Shown piece after piece: positions 45,461 to 56,922 of a stretch of 64,000 nt of DNA. The DNA lies in the NCBI GenBank assembly GCA_050084515.1, contig CM114272.1, positions 43,338,001 through 43,402,000 on the forward strand, written 5' to 3'. Positions within the stretch are counted from its first letter, which is position 1, and every line of letters starts with the position of its first letter. Under the pieces are notes generated by a model. The model searched no databases and was not told the origin of the DNA. It was given only the letters and a program-made list of their open reading frames with translations. This DNA is from Blasia pusilla (lineage: Eukaryota > Marchantiophyta > Marchantiopsida > Blasiales). Position numbers and translations under genes: made by a program.

Positions 45461-45705
45461 TCTATATAATTAAAAGAGGATGAGGTGAGAGAAAACCCTC
45501 TTCCGGTGTTGATACCTATCCTCTAAGGATTATTATGGTATTGGCAAATTCCATTTCAAGAGAGGGAGTTAAGTTAAGAGGAGACGATTAAATTGAATGA
45601 GGAAAGGAAAGGAAAGGAAAGGAAAGGAAAGGAGGACCAAATACGCTAAACTAGAATTTTTGAAAATTTGAATATCACGCGTACATAGCATGGGCAACAC
45701 TCTAG
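45461..45705 (+). mobile_element. Small non-autonomous Helitron
   Basis: Begins TCTATATAATTAAAAG after A (45460) and ends CTAG (45702-45705) before T, the A^T target expected for Helitrons. Just before the end is ACATAGCATGGGCAACACT, a decayed version of the usual 3' hairpin. Length 245 bp, no coding capacity. Contains a GGAAA microsatellite. Confidence 0.65.
45601..45632. repeat. (GGAAA)6 microsatellite
   Basis: Six perfect GGAAA units inside the 245-bp Helitron. Confidence 0.95.
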
Positions 45706-46429
45706 TAAACATTATTTGCACAAAAGTTAACCTTAGCCAAATAAATTAAAAGAAATTAATTATTTAACACAATGGAAAATAGAGAAAATTTTGAAACACT
45801 TTGGCTGGAGAAAATGTCTAATTTGTATTTTAAAGTTTAACTAAAATAAAATGGAAAATGTGAAAAAGTGGCAACACTCATGGGTTCAAAACAAAGTCTT
45901 TATATGATCCGAATAGAAACTGAGACAAAACGGGATCTGAGATTGAAAAATGGATTTTTTAGATTTTTATGAAAATTATTATGCGAATTTGCAAACACTA
46001 GTTCATAGTTTTTTAAAAAAAAAACTGGAAGTTTCAAAAAATAAAACTTTCATTTTTGATCTATTTTAATGGAAAAATGAGTTGGAATCATCAAAAGATG
46101 ATTTAATTGCAATGCAAGGAATCGGATAAAATTTATTTTTTTAAACCTCCTACCCACAAATCCTCCCTTTAGATAAAATATTCCAACTTAGGAACATCCA
46201 ATAATAATAAATGTTATAAATCTTACTATTAATGTCGCTGAAAGATAAAATATAAATATATTAAAATTTAATCTTCTTTCACTACCATAATGCCCAAGGT
46301 ATGCAAAGGTGAACATTTTTTGGCATGAGTGAAATTCATTATTCTCTGAATTTGAAGGATGTCAACATCAAAACAGATTTAGAAAAGATTTGAAAAAACA
46401 TGTATTAACATCAGAGAAGATTTTTTTTT

Positions 46430-46484
46430 AATCTCATTTTCTTTTAATTATATAGACTAGTTAGCATGCACGTGCTACGCACGA
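46430..46484 (-). mobile_element. Two Helitron ends abutting, minus strand
   Basis: Read on the minus strand, a hairpin (GTGC GTA GCAC, 46474-46484) and GTGCATGCTAA lead to CTAG (46460-46457), the 3' end of one Helitron. The next base starts TCTATATAATTAAAAG (46456-46441), the 5' end of another, with the same start as the element at 45461. The far ends of both are not defined. The upstream Helitron probably contains the repeats at 46535-47070. Confidence 0.55.
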
Positions 46485-46534
46485 AAAGAAATATTATTAT
46501 AAAGAATTATTAGAAAAAAAAGAGAGTGGACATT

Positions 46535-47070
46535 CTTTTTTAACCCATTCCTCATATACATAAAATCACCACTAAATCACTCCCCCCATCTATATTATTA
46601 TTGGTGGTGAACCCCCTCTCAATTTCGGCCTCCTCACAATTCGATACGTGTCAAGTCTGAATTTTTTTTTTCCATTATATATGTGTATGTGGCCTTTTTC
46701 CGAGGTTCATGTGAACCCTTTTTTCTTCTCTCTTGTCGTTTATGTACAATGATTAAAATTTGAAAATTTCCCTATTATCCGCCGTATTGTACCCGTGCAT
46801 TGCATGGGCACCACACTAGTAAATATAATCCTCACCAATCAAATGAAACCCCAATACTTCCTACAATAATTACTACCCAAGTTTTAACCCACTCTTCACA
46901 TACGTAAAATCACCATTAGACTACTCTCCGAAAAATTTAATCCCCACCAATCAAATTAATTCTCAGTACTTCCTATAATAACTACAACTAAGTTTTAACC
47001 CACTCCTCACATATAATTCCCACCCATCAAATTTAACTCCACTACTTTCTACAATAATTATTATCCAAGG
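46535..47070. repeat. Tandem repeat of about 111-114 bp interrupted by a Helitron
   Basis: Units begin TTTTAACCCAYTCYTCACATA at 46537, 46882 and 46993. The last two are 111 bp apart. The first two are 345 bp apart, which becomes 114 bp once the 231-bp Helitron at 46589-46819 is removed. Confidence 0.8.
46589..46819 (+). mobile_element. Small non-autonomous Helitron, nested
   Basis: Starts TCTATATTATTATTGG after A (46588) and ends CTAG (46816-46819) before T (46820). The 3' hairpin is CCCGTGCA-T-TGCATGGG (8 bp stem with one G-T pair), 8 bases before CTAG. Length 231 bp. It interrupts a tandem-repeat unit cleanly, which supports the boundaries. Confidence 0.8.
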
Positions 47071-47549
47071 ATTTTTATTTCTTTTCAAATCCATGAATTT
47101 TTTTTGTCTCATTGTGATTATTATCTTGTCTTATTCTATTTGTGAGGTTACAAATTATAATATGGATGGCAATGAAATGAATAATTAAAAAAATAATTAA
47201 TAACATTTTCCACTCTCAAAAATTTATGCTATGTAAGAACCGGCTTCAAATATGAGACGTTAATCAAATTTCTGATATGAAAAAATATTTTTCTCTTAAT
47301 TAAGAAACCGAAATCGCAAAATTACCGACTACCCTGAAAGTTCTCTCGGGAAAAAGACCGGTGTTCCTAAACATCCTTGCCGAGCATTGGACCGAGATCC
47401 GATTCACTCTAGATAATATGGCCGGGCACTTAGCCCGGGCACCACGCACGTACATACCCCTTCAGTTTCAACTTTCAGGCTTTGAGCTGTAAGCATCGTC
47501 CAACTTTTTCTTTCCGTGAAGCCCGTGGTGCTGGTTCACAGTTCACACA
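47071..47549. other. No gene; base composition changes near 47330
   Basis: AT-rich DNA gives way to GC-richer sequence at about 47330-47900, perhaps a different inserted element. It includes GCCGGGCACTTAGCCCGGGC near 47420, a short hairpin without a CTAG end. Confidence 0.4.
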
Positions 47550-47586
47550 CGACCGGCTGTCCAATTGACAATTTGACAGCCGGTCG
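47550..47586. repeat. Hairpin: 12-bp perfect arms, 13-base loop
   Basis: CGACCGGCTGTC (47550-47561) and its exact complement (47575-47586). The stem extends four more pairs if one base is bulged. No function assigned. Confidence 0.85.
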
Positions 47587-50500
47587 GTGTGCATTCGCGG
47601 AAAGGCCGTGCCCATTACGGTGCCCAGCTGTGAGTCTCTGACGGTGCCTGCCAAGCCACTCATGTCCTATCTGACATCAGTGCCATGCCTGAACTGCTCC
47701 CTCCCGCTCCCTCGGAGGTGACCAGTCAGATTTTGTCAGAAATCGGTGCGGCCCTCGAAGGGTTTGACTTGTGCGCACGAGGTTGCTGATAAGCATGCTG
47801 CCCGAGGAGGCGCGTGGTGTAGTGCACTGTAGTCGCGTAGATACTAGGTGGTATTCCGATTCACCACAGTACCGACCCCCGACCCAGTAACTGAGTTTCA
47901 ACGATTTCGTTTCAGTTGACATTCGTACAACCTCCCGCGTAGTAAGGAGAACACGATGGGAGAGGGGAAAGTAAGTGGAGACAAGGGGACAAGAAGTTTG
48001 GAGGCGATCTCCACACCGTTTTTTGAAAGGGGGGCAAGCGAGTTGAAATTTGGCTTGGGGGGGTTTTCAGACCAAATATCTTTCCAACCGAGAATCCTTG
48101 TGTGTTAACTTTCTTTCCAAAAAACATGACATTATGAATTCTTTTCCAAAAGAATAGAAAATTCACTAATTAATCAACTTCTCCGAAAATGAGCTTCCTG
48201 GGGAGGGAACTTGTTGTGGTGTCCCTTTACACTACCCATTCTTAGTCATCTTGTAGCCTATTGAGGATATGAAAATCAGGTTGACTGAGGTCATGGCCAC
48301 ATGAGGGTTAAAAGTGAGGGATTGAAAACACATGTAAGACATGACGGGGTGAATTTTCAATTCATAGTAAAATTCGTGTTTTTTTGCTTCCATGGCATTG
48401 GATGAAAAAAAATGACGTCATGATCGCTCGAATGCATAGGTGAAATCCTTACTGTTGTGGTTGGCTCGATTGTCATAGTGGGTACTAAAGAGGCTCATAG
48501 AAATAGAAAATTTGTGGAAGTGCAAATATGGAGAATGTTTTCTCCTATTATTCCCTTCATTGTAAAGCTATGCCATGTGGTAAAAGAATAGATGGGATGA
48601 CATTCTTCATTACCATTACTAATTGTTTCTATAGTAGATAAGCCATCTAAATATACTTGCAAGGTGGGAGAAAGGGAAGGGGGGGTGTTCTTCATTTGTT
48701 CCATGGAGCTCAATGAACACAACCTGGAATATTCAAGGGGTTCACCACTTGCCAGAATTGTTGATTGTCATACGGTATCATCGGATGCATCAAGGGCAGT
48801 CAATTATCCTCATTAGTAGACAGTCGATAAATGATGAGGTCGTTGGTACTCGAGGAGATGAACCTGAATTGACTGTACACTTATCGAGAAAGATGAAGGA
48901 CAACGAAGCTCCAGAATGCAGACGACCATATAAATTAAGAGAATCTAGTTTTACAGAGACAGATTCATTACCTCCAAAAAAAATTTCAATAAAAAAAAGG
49001 GCTGTACGTGATTACTTTTATCAGGCAAGTAAGAATAAGGTTCAAAACTCTCGGTCTACTAGGATGCCTCAGATGCATACATTACTGGTCTTCTACTTGG
49101 CACTTATCGTGATAATAAATGGCTATAAACCCCATCGAGGAGCATGGCACAGAAATTCAAATGGATGCAGATGACGTTGGGTCGTGATTGAAGGACTTTT
49201 CTATACTAGACTAAAGTGTGGAAGTAATCTGGCTTCACAGTCAAGTGTAAGAATAAAATCTGTGTTTCTTTCTGCTTAACAACATCGCAATATACTGGTG
49301 AAGCACTAAAAGAACACTCTGGACTGGCTTTTGATCCATACTTCATTCTAGTGGCTTTAGAAGCTCTCCCATATTCACATTTGTTGGTGGTCATTGAATT
49401 GAATCTTCTGCTCTTCACATATTTCAACATAAGGGCAATGAGAAGACAAGGCTTCATACAGAGGAAAACTTCTGAGCGAACACAGCAGAATGCAGTACAA
49501 GAGATTAATGTCATGATAACCAAAACCCGGGACTGTCTTCAATCACAGTCTGAGAATCTTAGTAACAATGACAGAGTACTTCTCTGCAAGTGCTGTGCAA
49601 TTTTCTCGGTCATAAAAGTACTTTCCTTGCATGCAAATTCTCTTAGAGTCACAGCAATCTTGTCCGTCTGTGTAGGAGAAAGTTTGACAATTATAAAAGG
49701 AAGAAAGAAGAAAATTTGTTTCTCATGCTTCTTACCTAAAAACTGCCTAAGTCACGGCAACAGAACTTGGTCTTGAAACAGTTACATTCCACTCATAAGC
49801 TTATCGAGTAAGTGTTAGGTTGGAGTAATTTTAACAGGCAAACCAGGTGGTTTTATGAGCTTTCCACTGGAGGTATGATTGAAGTCTTGCCTTAAAAGTT
49901 TTTCGTAAATTAGCAGAATGGACAAAACTCTTCTTGGGAATTCACATCGTCAACACGGAGATGTCACAAGAGGCAGCGATGGAGCAAAAGGTGAGGTTCT
50001 TAAGAAATGAAATCTCGACCTGTAGTAACAGCATGAACTCGTCAACTATACATCTGCAACAGTGTGCGACAGTCCTAATCTAAGAAGGGTTCCACATCTA
50101 AGGTGCTCACTATGGCAGAACTGGGATACATTTCACGCCTACTGGATGAGTCTACAGCCTTCTGGACACAGATGAACCCGTCAACTATACAAGGAGTTGA
50201 GTCGGTCATTAGAAATTGAGGAAAATGAAGAGAAGGTCGGATAACCTTACAAGAAACCAGCTACTAAAATGAGTTCCTACGATCACACCGTCTAGGACAT
50301 CGCTTACCAATGGAGCAACAAAGGACGGGACCTACAGTACTGAGCGGCGTCACCGGAAGCGCATACAAATGAGCATCCACTACAGTGTAATTCACATATT
50401 TCCCTTGTTTTCTCATGTTCACCGCACACATCCATAAGATAATGAAGGCTTACAGTGCACCGCCTTCAAACACACCAAACTACACAATCCTCAAACATTA

Positions 50501-51093
50501 GGCGTAGGACAGAATAGCTGACTCGATCCAACGTCAGAAAGGATTCTTTATTTTCTGTTGACTGTACCGCATTGCACTGTTCTCCACCTCTAGGACAAAT
50601 CTAAGTCTCCCGCTCGACCTTAGGCCCTACCCCCCCACACTGGCCACTCACTGGATGGATCCGATCTTACAATTGAACCAGATCACAGTGCAATCATAAA
50701 CCCGTCCTCATCAACAGCGATCGATTGAGAATTTCGGCATAAAGCATCACGTGCCCCTCATAACGCTCTCTGCTATAGAGAATTCCCTCCACAAGCAGTC
50801 CAATCACCTCAAGCAGTCCAATCACCTCATCTTCGCATCGGACATACTCGGAAGGCCTTCAAGCGATTGTTCATCACTCTGAGCAGCAGCGGCCGCTTTA
50901 GAACGTCGTTAGCAAAGTGTGCAGACTCTATCGCAGTACTAGGTTTAGCTCTCTGCTGGAAAGTTTTGTATGGGCTTATCCAGCCGAACTCTCATTGCAC
51001 ACGCAACCCTCTCTTGTTGGATCGGAACTGTGTCCGCCCAAACCAGAAATCAGCATAATCAGAGGATCCAAAGTGGGGCCCCCACCGATAAAA
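47587..51093. other. No recognisable gene
   Basis: Two open frames on the plus strand (48713-49174, 153 codons; 49351-49776, 141 codons) have no recognised family. The second has a hydrophobic start and cysteines, but an overlapping frame on the other strand is equally long. An 18-bp direct duplication AAGCAGTCCAATCACCTC lies at 50793-50828. I see no element ends. Confidence 0.45.
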
Positions 51094-51164
51094 GGCCCCA
51101 CCGAGATTCGAACTCGGGCTCTTGGATTCAAAGTCCAATGTCGTAACCACTAGACTATGGGGCC
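51094..51164 (-). tRNA. tRNA-Gln (anticodon UUG)
   Basis: On the minus strand, acceptor GGCCCCA/TGGGGCC (7 bp), anticodon stem TTGGA/TCCAA around loop CTTTGAA (anticodon TTG) and T-arm CCGAG/CTCGG around TTCGAAT. The A box (TAGTCTAGTGG) and B box (GTTCGAATC) fit RNA polymerase III promoters, and TTTT follows directly (complement of 51090-51093). No intron and no encoded CCA, as expected for a nuclear gene. The anticodon would read CAA. Confidence 0.93.
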
Positions 51165-52180
51165 AGCTTGACAGTATTGTGATTATTTTTAATCTGCTAT
51201 AGATATAGAGTCCAAGTACGCCTCTTGGACATCATAATCATTACCAGTTTTGAGATTTTTGCACGAAAGATAACACGGATGAAAAGGTGGGAAGGGTGAG
51301 CACGTCAACAACAAATAGGTCAAGCTAATTCCATCCACAAGAGGAGTTCAATTCAAGTGGTATGAAGATTGAAAAACCTCAAATCGTGTTTGGATGTAGG
51401 AAAAGGGGTCATAACTTGTGAATTTGGTTACTTGCACATAAAAATGGCAAAAATTTCAGGTTGTTCATGGTGATTTGAGTCCCAAAATGCCACAAATGCA
51501 GTGCTTCTCAATTGCCGAATGGAGAAGGCATGATTATGCTTTGTGGTGGCGACTCCATTTAGGATCATAGGCATCCCTAAAAAATGCATGCCCAAAGTTG
51601 TGGGCGAGGAGGTAATAATCACATCCTCGAATCAGCAACACTTGCGATTTTGGAACGTGCAATATTTTCAAGAAATAAATAATGTTATGTGTCGTCCTTA
51701 AAGCCCAGGTATATGCCTCATATTATGAGAAGCTCAGATTGGATGTTGCGAGACGTTTGTATGACACTTACAAGATGTGGTAGAACAACCCGAGATAAAG
51801 CAGAGTCCTCGAATTAAAAGCTGGAGTAGCTAGATTGGATTCTAAAGCTTTACGAAGAAAGAAAGTCTTCTTAAAAAGCAGGTGATGGGAAATCCATCCG
51901 GAATACAAAAAAAAGGGGGCCTCAAAGAGTCAAGTACATGTAGGCCACAATTGGCTTGGAAACATAAAAAGGGGCAAGGGGACACCCCTCCTATCGGCCA
52001 AACTCACCAATTGCCGAGATAATATAAGCAACACTGTTGGATTCTCAACATCCACTTCTCTGAGCATCGTTAATCTGATCGGCCCCCTTGTATGAGGAGA
52101 AGCCTAGATTGATGGTTCCGACTTAGACGTCGAAGGAGTCATAGTAATATGACGTAGGTGGTTTATGGAGTAGCGTTAGT
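51165..52180. other. No recognisable gene
   Basis: No domain or element end recognised. Confidence 0.4.
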
Positions 52181-52249
52181 AGGATTATCTAATCCTATAT
52201 TGCATTAGGGTGCGGGGCACCTTGTTGCAATATAGGGTTAGATAATCCT
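52181..52249. ncRNA. Long near-perfect hairpin, possible small-RNA precursor or MITE relic
   Basis: 24-bp arms (52181-52204 and 52226-52249) differ at a single position that still allows a G-U pair. The 21-base loop contains GGTGC...GCACC. No coding frame depends on it. A microRNA-like precursor, a MITE remnant and chance are all possible. Confidence 0.45.
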
Positions 52250-53068
52250 CATGCAAAATTTTTCTATTAATAAAAACAAAGAAAAATAGGTAAAAAACCC
52301 TAGTTTCCCGAGTAGTGAAATAGTCAGGAGCCGCAGCACTAGCACATTCTCGTATGACGAGTTATCTCCATGTTAAGGTCCCTTCGAAACTCTTCTATGA
52401 GCGCACGGACGAACTAGGCCACTTTGTATCTCCAAGTTTTGTAAAAGATTTCAATGATTTGGTCACTTTTTGTTTTCTCACACACCTAGAGAGATGTGAC
52501 TACCACTAGTGGGCCTCTAGCGTTCGCGGCTCCCACAACCTAAACACGCCGCAAAAGCACGTCGACATGGGCACGTTGCAAAGCTATGGAGACCCGTTGC
52601 TTACAATGGAGAATCGCAATAGCTAATGAAAACCCATTTCTTGATTGGAGATGATGTTGGAAATTCGTGAGAAGGTTGACATGCATTTAACACATTATCA
52701 TGCAGGTCTACAAGAACTCTTGTGATGCACACTCACAGGAAATACTCCTCCATCACGTTACTCTTGTCCACAAGACATGTCAAACTCATAGACATCACCC
52801 TCTTTCAAATGGTATGTCAAAAGACTATAAATCCTCACCGGAACGAATCCACCTCTTGGTTGGCGGCCCCAGAAAAGACGGGGTCACAAAACTCAATCGG
52901 TGTGAGTACAATACTAATCAAGGAGTGGAGCATCCATACAAGCCTCACCAAACAACGGATTCAGGAGATGATTTCTTGTAGGGATCACCTTCCATTGGTC
53001 TGTATGAATGCTTTATCAGATTTATACTAGTCATTACACAATGTCTAGTTTCACACTGACATTCTTAC
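52250..53068 (-). other. Unassigned; possibly the 3' LTR of a copia element
   Basis: On the minus strand TTAAGTGAGAG (purine-rich) precedes TGTAAGAATG, which begins at 53069, a plausible polypurine tract and LTR start just beyond the copia RNase H end. The other LTR end is not identified. Confidence 0.3.
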
Positions 53069-53094
53069 ACTCTCACTTAATGACTCACTTCAAA

Positions 53095-53551
53095 TTTGGC
53101 TTTTTTTTTTTTAAAAGAATATTTTTTTTTAGTCTGAGTCTCAAGCACAGATCTTCATGCTTGGCCCCCGGTAATGCCTTGGTGAAGATATCTGCCACCA
53201 TGCTTGCAGTAGGGTAGAATTGTTTGCGAGAGTTGGGCTACATTGTGAACCATCAGGAAGTGTTTGTGGATGAGTTTGATAAGGAAGTTATCGATTCACT
53301 CTTTCCCCGTGAATCTCTACATGTTTCATCCTGTCATGAAACTTCTGTGTATCAATCAAAGTGAATTAGAGTAGCTCCTTGCTTGAAACCAATGTCTCCA
53401 AGCAATCTCTATCACCAAATGGCTTCGGTTGTGGCCTTGTCAGAGCTGCGTACTCAGCTTGAGTGCTCGATAAAGCGACACTTCTCTACAGCTTAGAGTT
53501 CCAGCTAATACAACCATTACTTAAGAAAAAATAATTTCCTGAAGTTGATCT
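53095..53551 (-). pseudogene. Ty1/copia RNase H fragment, cut by element copy 6
   Basis: Read on the minus strand from 53551: RSTSGNYFFLSNGCISWNSKL, a SVALSSTQAEYAAL block, FHDRMKHVEIHGE and VADIFTKALPG (near 53195), the standard end of Ty1/copia polyproteins. Stops and frameshifts are present. The reading frame is cut at 53551/53552 exactly where the LTR of element copy 6 begins, so copy 6 inserted into an older copia element. Confidence 0.85.
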
Positions 53552-54560
53552 TGTCACGTCTTTTAGGATAGATCGGTGAGATCTAGTAGAGTGCCTTCGT
53601 GAGTAGTAGAGAACATGCTTAGTAGGTCGAGGATGACCTGTTGAGACCTTGGGAAACCTGAGAGAGCAGGTTTCCCCTTCGTTTCGGCTCATTTAAAGCC
53701 ATATTGAGGCACTTACTATTTTAGGTAAGTACCATTTTGAGTATATGATCCACTATCTATTTTTGGTAAGTGGCCCTTGACCTCCTACATCAGGTCAAGA
53801 GCCAAGGAGATGACTTGGGAGCATAGGTTACCATGGAGAGAGCTTGGGAGAGGGGAGGGGTATACCTCAAGGAGAGAGAGCTTGAGAGCTCATTCTCTCT
53901 TTGTTGAACCTCTTGGCATGAGGCGGCGTAGCTATGATCTTACTTGTCTTGTGTGTGTAACCCAAGCCTCTCATTAGGAGAGTGGGTTTGGTTTGACATT
54001 GAAAGAGACATGTGAGAGTGCACACATGTGAGAACTATGGTGTTGTGAGAGAGATTGGATCATATTTTACAAAGAGAGAATGAATGAGTGAGAGAGCTTC
54101 ATGGGGGAGCTCGCTGGTTGCTCTATGTTTGGTGCAGGTTGGGGGACCGTGTTCCCCACTTTATGGCTCATGGGAGTGCTCAACGGAGCAAGAGCCATGC
54201 GAGTTTGTTGTTTTGTTTTGTTGATTTTTTGTACGGGAGAGTGGCACGCGGAAGCGCTGCCCAATTTTTTATAGGAATTGAGTATGGAGGCGGATTGCTC
54301 CATGTCGGTGCTCTTGGGAGCACTTTGTAGCTTGATGATTTTTGTTCTTACAGGTTTTACATTTTCGTTGGAGAAAGAGACATTGGGCTTTACGACAGTC
54401 CCTGTGAGTTTTTACAGGAATATGCGATTCCAAATATATTTTGACATTGTTGTAGATCGTGACACATTGTGCAACAAATGGTGCGCAATTTGGAGTTGCG
54501 AGCAAAAAGTTATAGTCAATATTGCAAAACTGCCATTGCTAGGCGATTTTTAGGGTTAAA
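53552..54560 (+). repeat. 5' LTR of copy 6
   Basis: Starts TGTCACGTC at 53552, directly after copia coding sequence. Carries the GTTTCGGCTCAT block, the long CTCTCTC/GAGAGAG centre and one GCGGAAGCGCTGC block (reverse orientation, near 54248). The 3' end is approximate, near AATTGTTCAAACCC. Confidence 0.7.
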
Positions 54561-54614
54561 TTGTTCAAACCCTAAACCAGCCGCCGCGCCGGAGGTGGCC
54601 GTTGCCTTCATAAT

Positions 54615-54720
54615 CACCGTCAACGGTCCGCCATCAATGGTCAACCATCACCATCAATGGTCAACAGTCACCATCAATGTTCAACCGTCACCGTCAACGG
54701 TCCACCATCCACCGTGGGTC
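54615..54720 (+). repeat. Short tandem repeat in the leader of copy 6
   Basis: Variants of CACCATCAATGGTCAAC repeat about five times at 18-24 bp spacing. Only loosely similar to the GC-rich triplet stretch at the same place in copy 4. Confidence 0.7.
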
Positions 54721-54966
54721 GCTGCTGTCACGTAGCGTTGCTCAGGGCCGCGTTCGGCCGTTCTCCACCCTTTGGTTGCCAATGCTGCCATTACAAAGTG
54801 GAGGGTCTTCCACAACCACAGTTGATTCTCTGACTTGCGCCGCCACCACGTACTTTGGTTTGGCTGCCACCGTCATCGTAATTTCGTCATCAACCAATGA
54901 TGGCAGGTGACCTCAGGTTATGGTGTTTGAGTTTTCATTTCATGTTGCTATGTTGTGATTGGTAGC

Positions 54967-56257
54967 TGTAATGTATAAGAGTTTTAATTTTACAGTCGTT
55001 TACTGAGTTTGATCCCCAAGAGGATCATTGTTTGATGAAAAGAGAGTTGGAAATTACAATTATGTTGTAATAGTTGTATCTAGGTGTGAATAATTTAGAT
55101 TCAATGTCTTATCAATATCTTCGGATCTTTCTTAGTACCAAAGTTTCTTTTCTCAATTCTCTCTAGTGGAATTGATGGCACGCTCAGGTAGATTTCCTCT
55201 TGATATCAAGAAACGTCACAGAGACCTCAACATGAAAGCTGGCTTCTCCTACTTTCGGAACTCAATCCGTCTCGGCAGGCTACTCTCTGTCAAACAGATT
55301 TCCTACAACTCCATGTTGATTATTCCATTTATGAGAAAGGTTTGCCTGATTCACTCTTCACTTTGCAAATCTAAAAAGAATACTCAGACATAAGCATCGC
55401 ACATCAGAATGAATGAATGATTGCTTTGCTACTCCATCAAGAATAAGAAAGCTTCAAAAATGTATACAAGCTCGAGAGGGTACTACTCCCTTGCTCGGAC
55501 CATTCCTACAGCAAGAGGACTTCGTAAGAGAATGATGATGATGGCTACTTTCATGTTTCTTAAATACTCTCTGAAGTAGGAGTGATCCAAAAATTTGAAG
55601 CGTTCTTGATGAAGCTGGTGTCTCTTCAACATTTGTAACTACCTAGATCTATGGTGCTCTTCTCTTTTCCTAAGATCCCTATGAATCCGCAGAACAAAAT
55701 TGTCTTAACTACTTATCGGATACAAAGAGTTGCGCCTTTTCCTATTCTAACTGTTCTGACTATGTGTCGCTTGAAATTACTATCAGTCTTAGCTTTGCTT
55801 CGCTGCTAAGTCTGGAGCTCTTTTGCTTTGCTTGAGGACGAAGCTCTTTCTCTTGATCTAAAGACAAAATGCTCCATTCTTTGTTCTTGTTCCAGGTGCT
55901 TCGTTCTTCGTACTTCGTTCAAGAGCGAAGTGCTTCTTTCTCTTCTTCTTCTTCTTCATGCTTCGTTCAAGAGCGAAGCACTTCATAGACAAGTTGTTAA
56001 TGGAGCTTCATTGTCTTTTCGAAGCTTCTTGCTGGGTCTTTAGATTTCGTTATTTTATTCTCCTCTCCTCTCAGGAAAATCCTTGATTTTTTATCTCTCT
56101 GCCTTGTCCTTGGAGCTTCGTGATTCACTTTAATCTTACTCATTCTTCTCCATAATAATATATAATAATAATAATATCAAAATCATAGTGTATATACAAG
56201 TCTTCGTTGGATAAAAAAGATGTAATTCTTCAAAAGTACAAAATTGTGGGTATCACA
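54967..56257. mobile_element. Solo LTR of an unrelated retrotransposon, 1291 bp
   Basis: Inserted in the leader of copy 6. It begins TGTAATG, ends ATCACA, and is flanked by GTAGC on both sides (54962-54966 and 56258-56262), a 5-bp target duplication. The leaders of copies 1 and 4 run across the site uninterrupted (TGATTGGTAGCCACT-like), which confirms the insertion. Inside are CTTCGTTCAAGAGCGAAG inverted repeats near 55915 and 55967. No coding region. The short open frames within it are not supported. Confidence 0.85.
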
Positions 56258-56922
56258 GTAGCCACTCGACAACGATCGAGTATCGTGCCGTGACGCCCAT
56301 AGCCGCAACGCGCCGCCGATTGCCACACCGCACTGTCTCAATCGCAGAGCCGCTCCTTCACTAAGGAGCAGAGCTTGTGAATTGCTGATTGAGGAGGATA
56401 TGCTGCCGAGTGCCACACCCCATTCCCGAGTGCTGTGCGATTTTTAGCCGTTCTGTGCTGCCAGTATCCTACCGAACCGCTAGACCTGCACCGCACATCG
56501 AGGAGGTTTGAGGAGCGTCACTACAAGAGGAGTATGACTTGCTGATTGGAGGAGTTGTCTCCACGAGCGAGTTGGGGTTGAGATTTGCAGTTGCAGAGAA
56601 GCGACTACGATATTATTGTCAGGTTACCCTTTTTGGTCTCTTACCCTACACGTGTGAGGGATTTCTGAGTATTGGGAAGTTATTTGGGATATTGGGTTTT
56701 GTGTTGATGCTAGGAGCATCGATGATGTATGGGTTTAGGGGACATAGACCTGTGTGGCATGTCCAGAGTTGAGGATGGTTTTTTGATGAGACGATAGATC
56801 AGTTGATTTGCGGCACCACCCTGCTTGTTGCCGCACAACACACGTCTCAGTGAGAGAGTGTAGATTGAGTGCCGCATGTTTAGTTTGAGTGATTGAGGAG
56901 TTACTCGCAAGATTGAGAGTGA
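56258..56922 (+). other. Leader of copy 6, part after the solo LTR
   Basis: Resumes the leader homology at GTAGCCACTCGAC and continues to gag. Shared with copies 1 and 4, including CGTGCCGTGACGCC, the GAGGATTTGAGGAG-like segments and GCGGCACCACCCTGC before gag. Confidence 0.65.

Noticed and set aside
45990-46000. CTAG near 45994 as a Helitron 3' end
   Set aside because: No hairpin lies within 15 bases on either strand.
54560-56922. tRNA primer-binding site after the LTR
   Set aside because: Looked for TGGTATCAGAGC-like and other tRNA 3'-end complements near the LTR ends of copies 1, 4, 5 and 6; nothing convincing, partly because the LTR 3' ends are uncertain.
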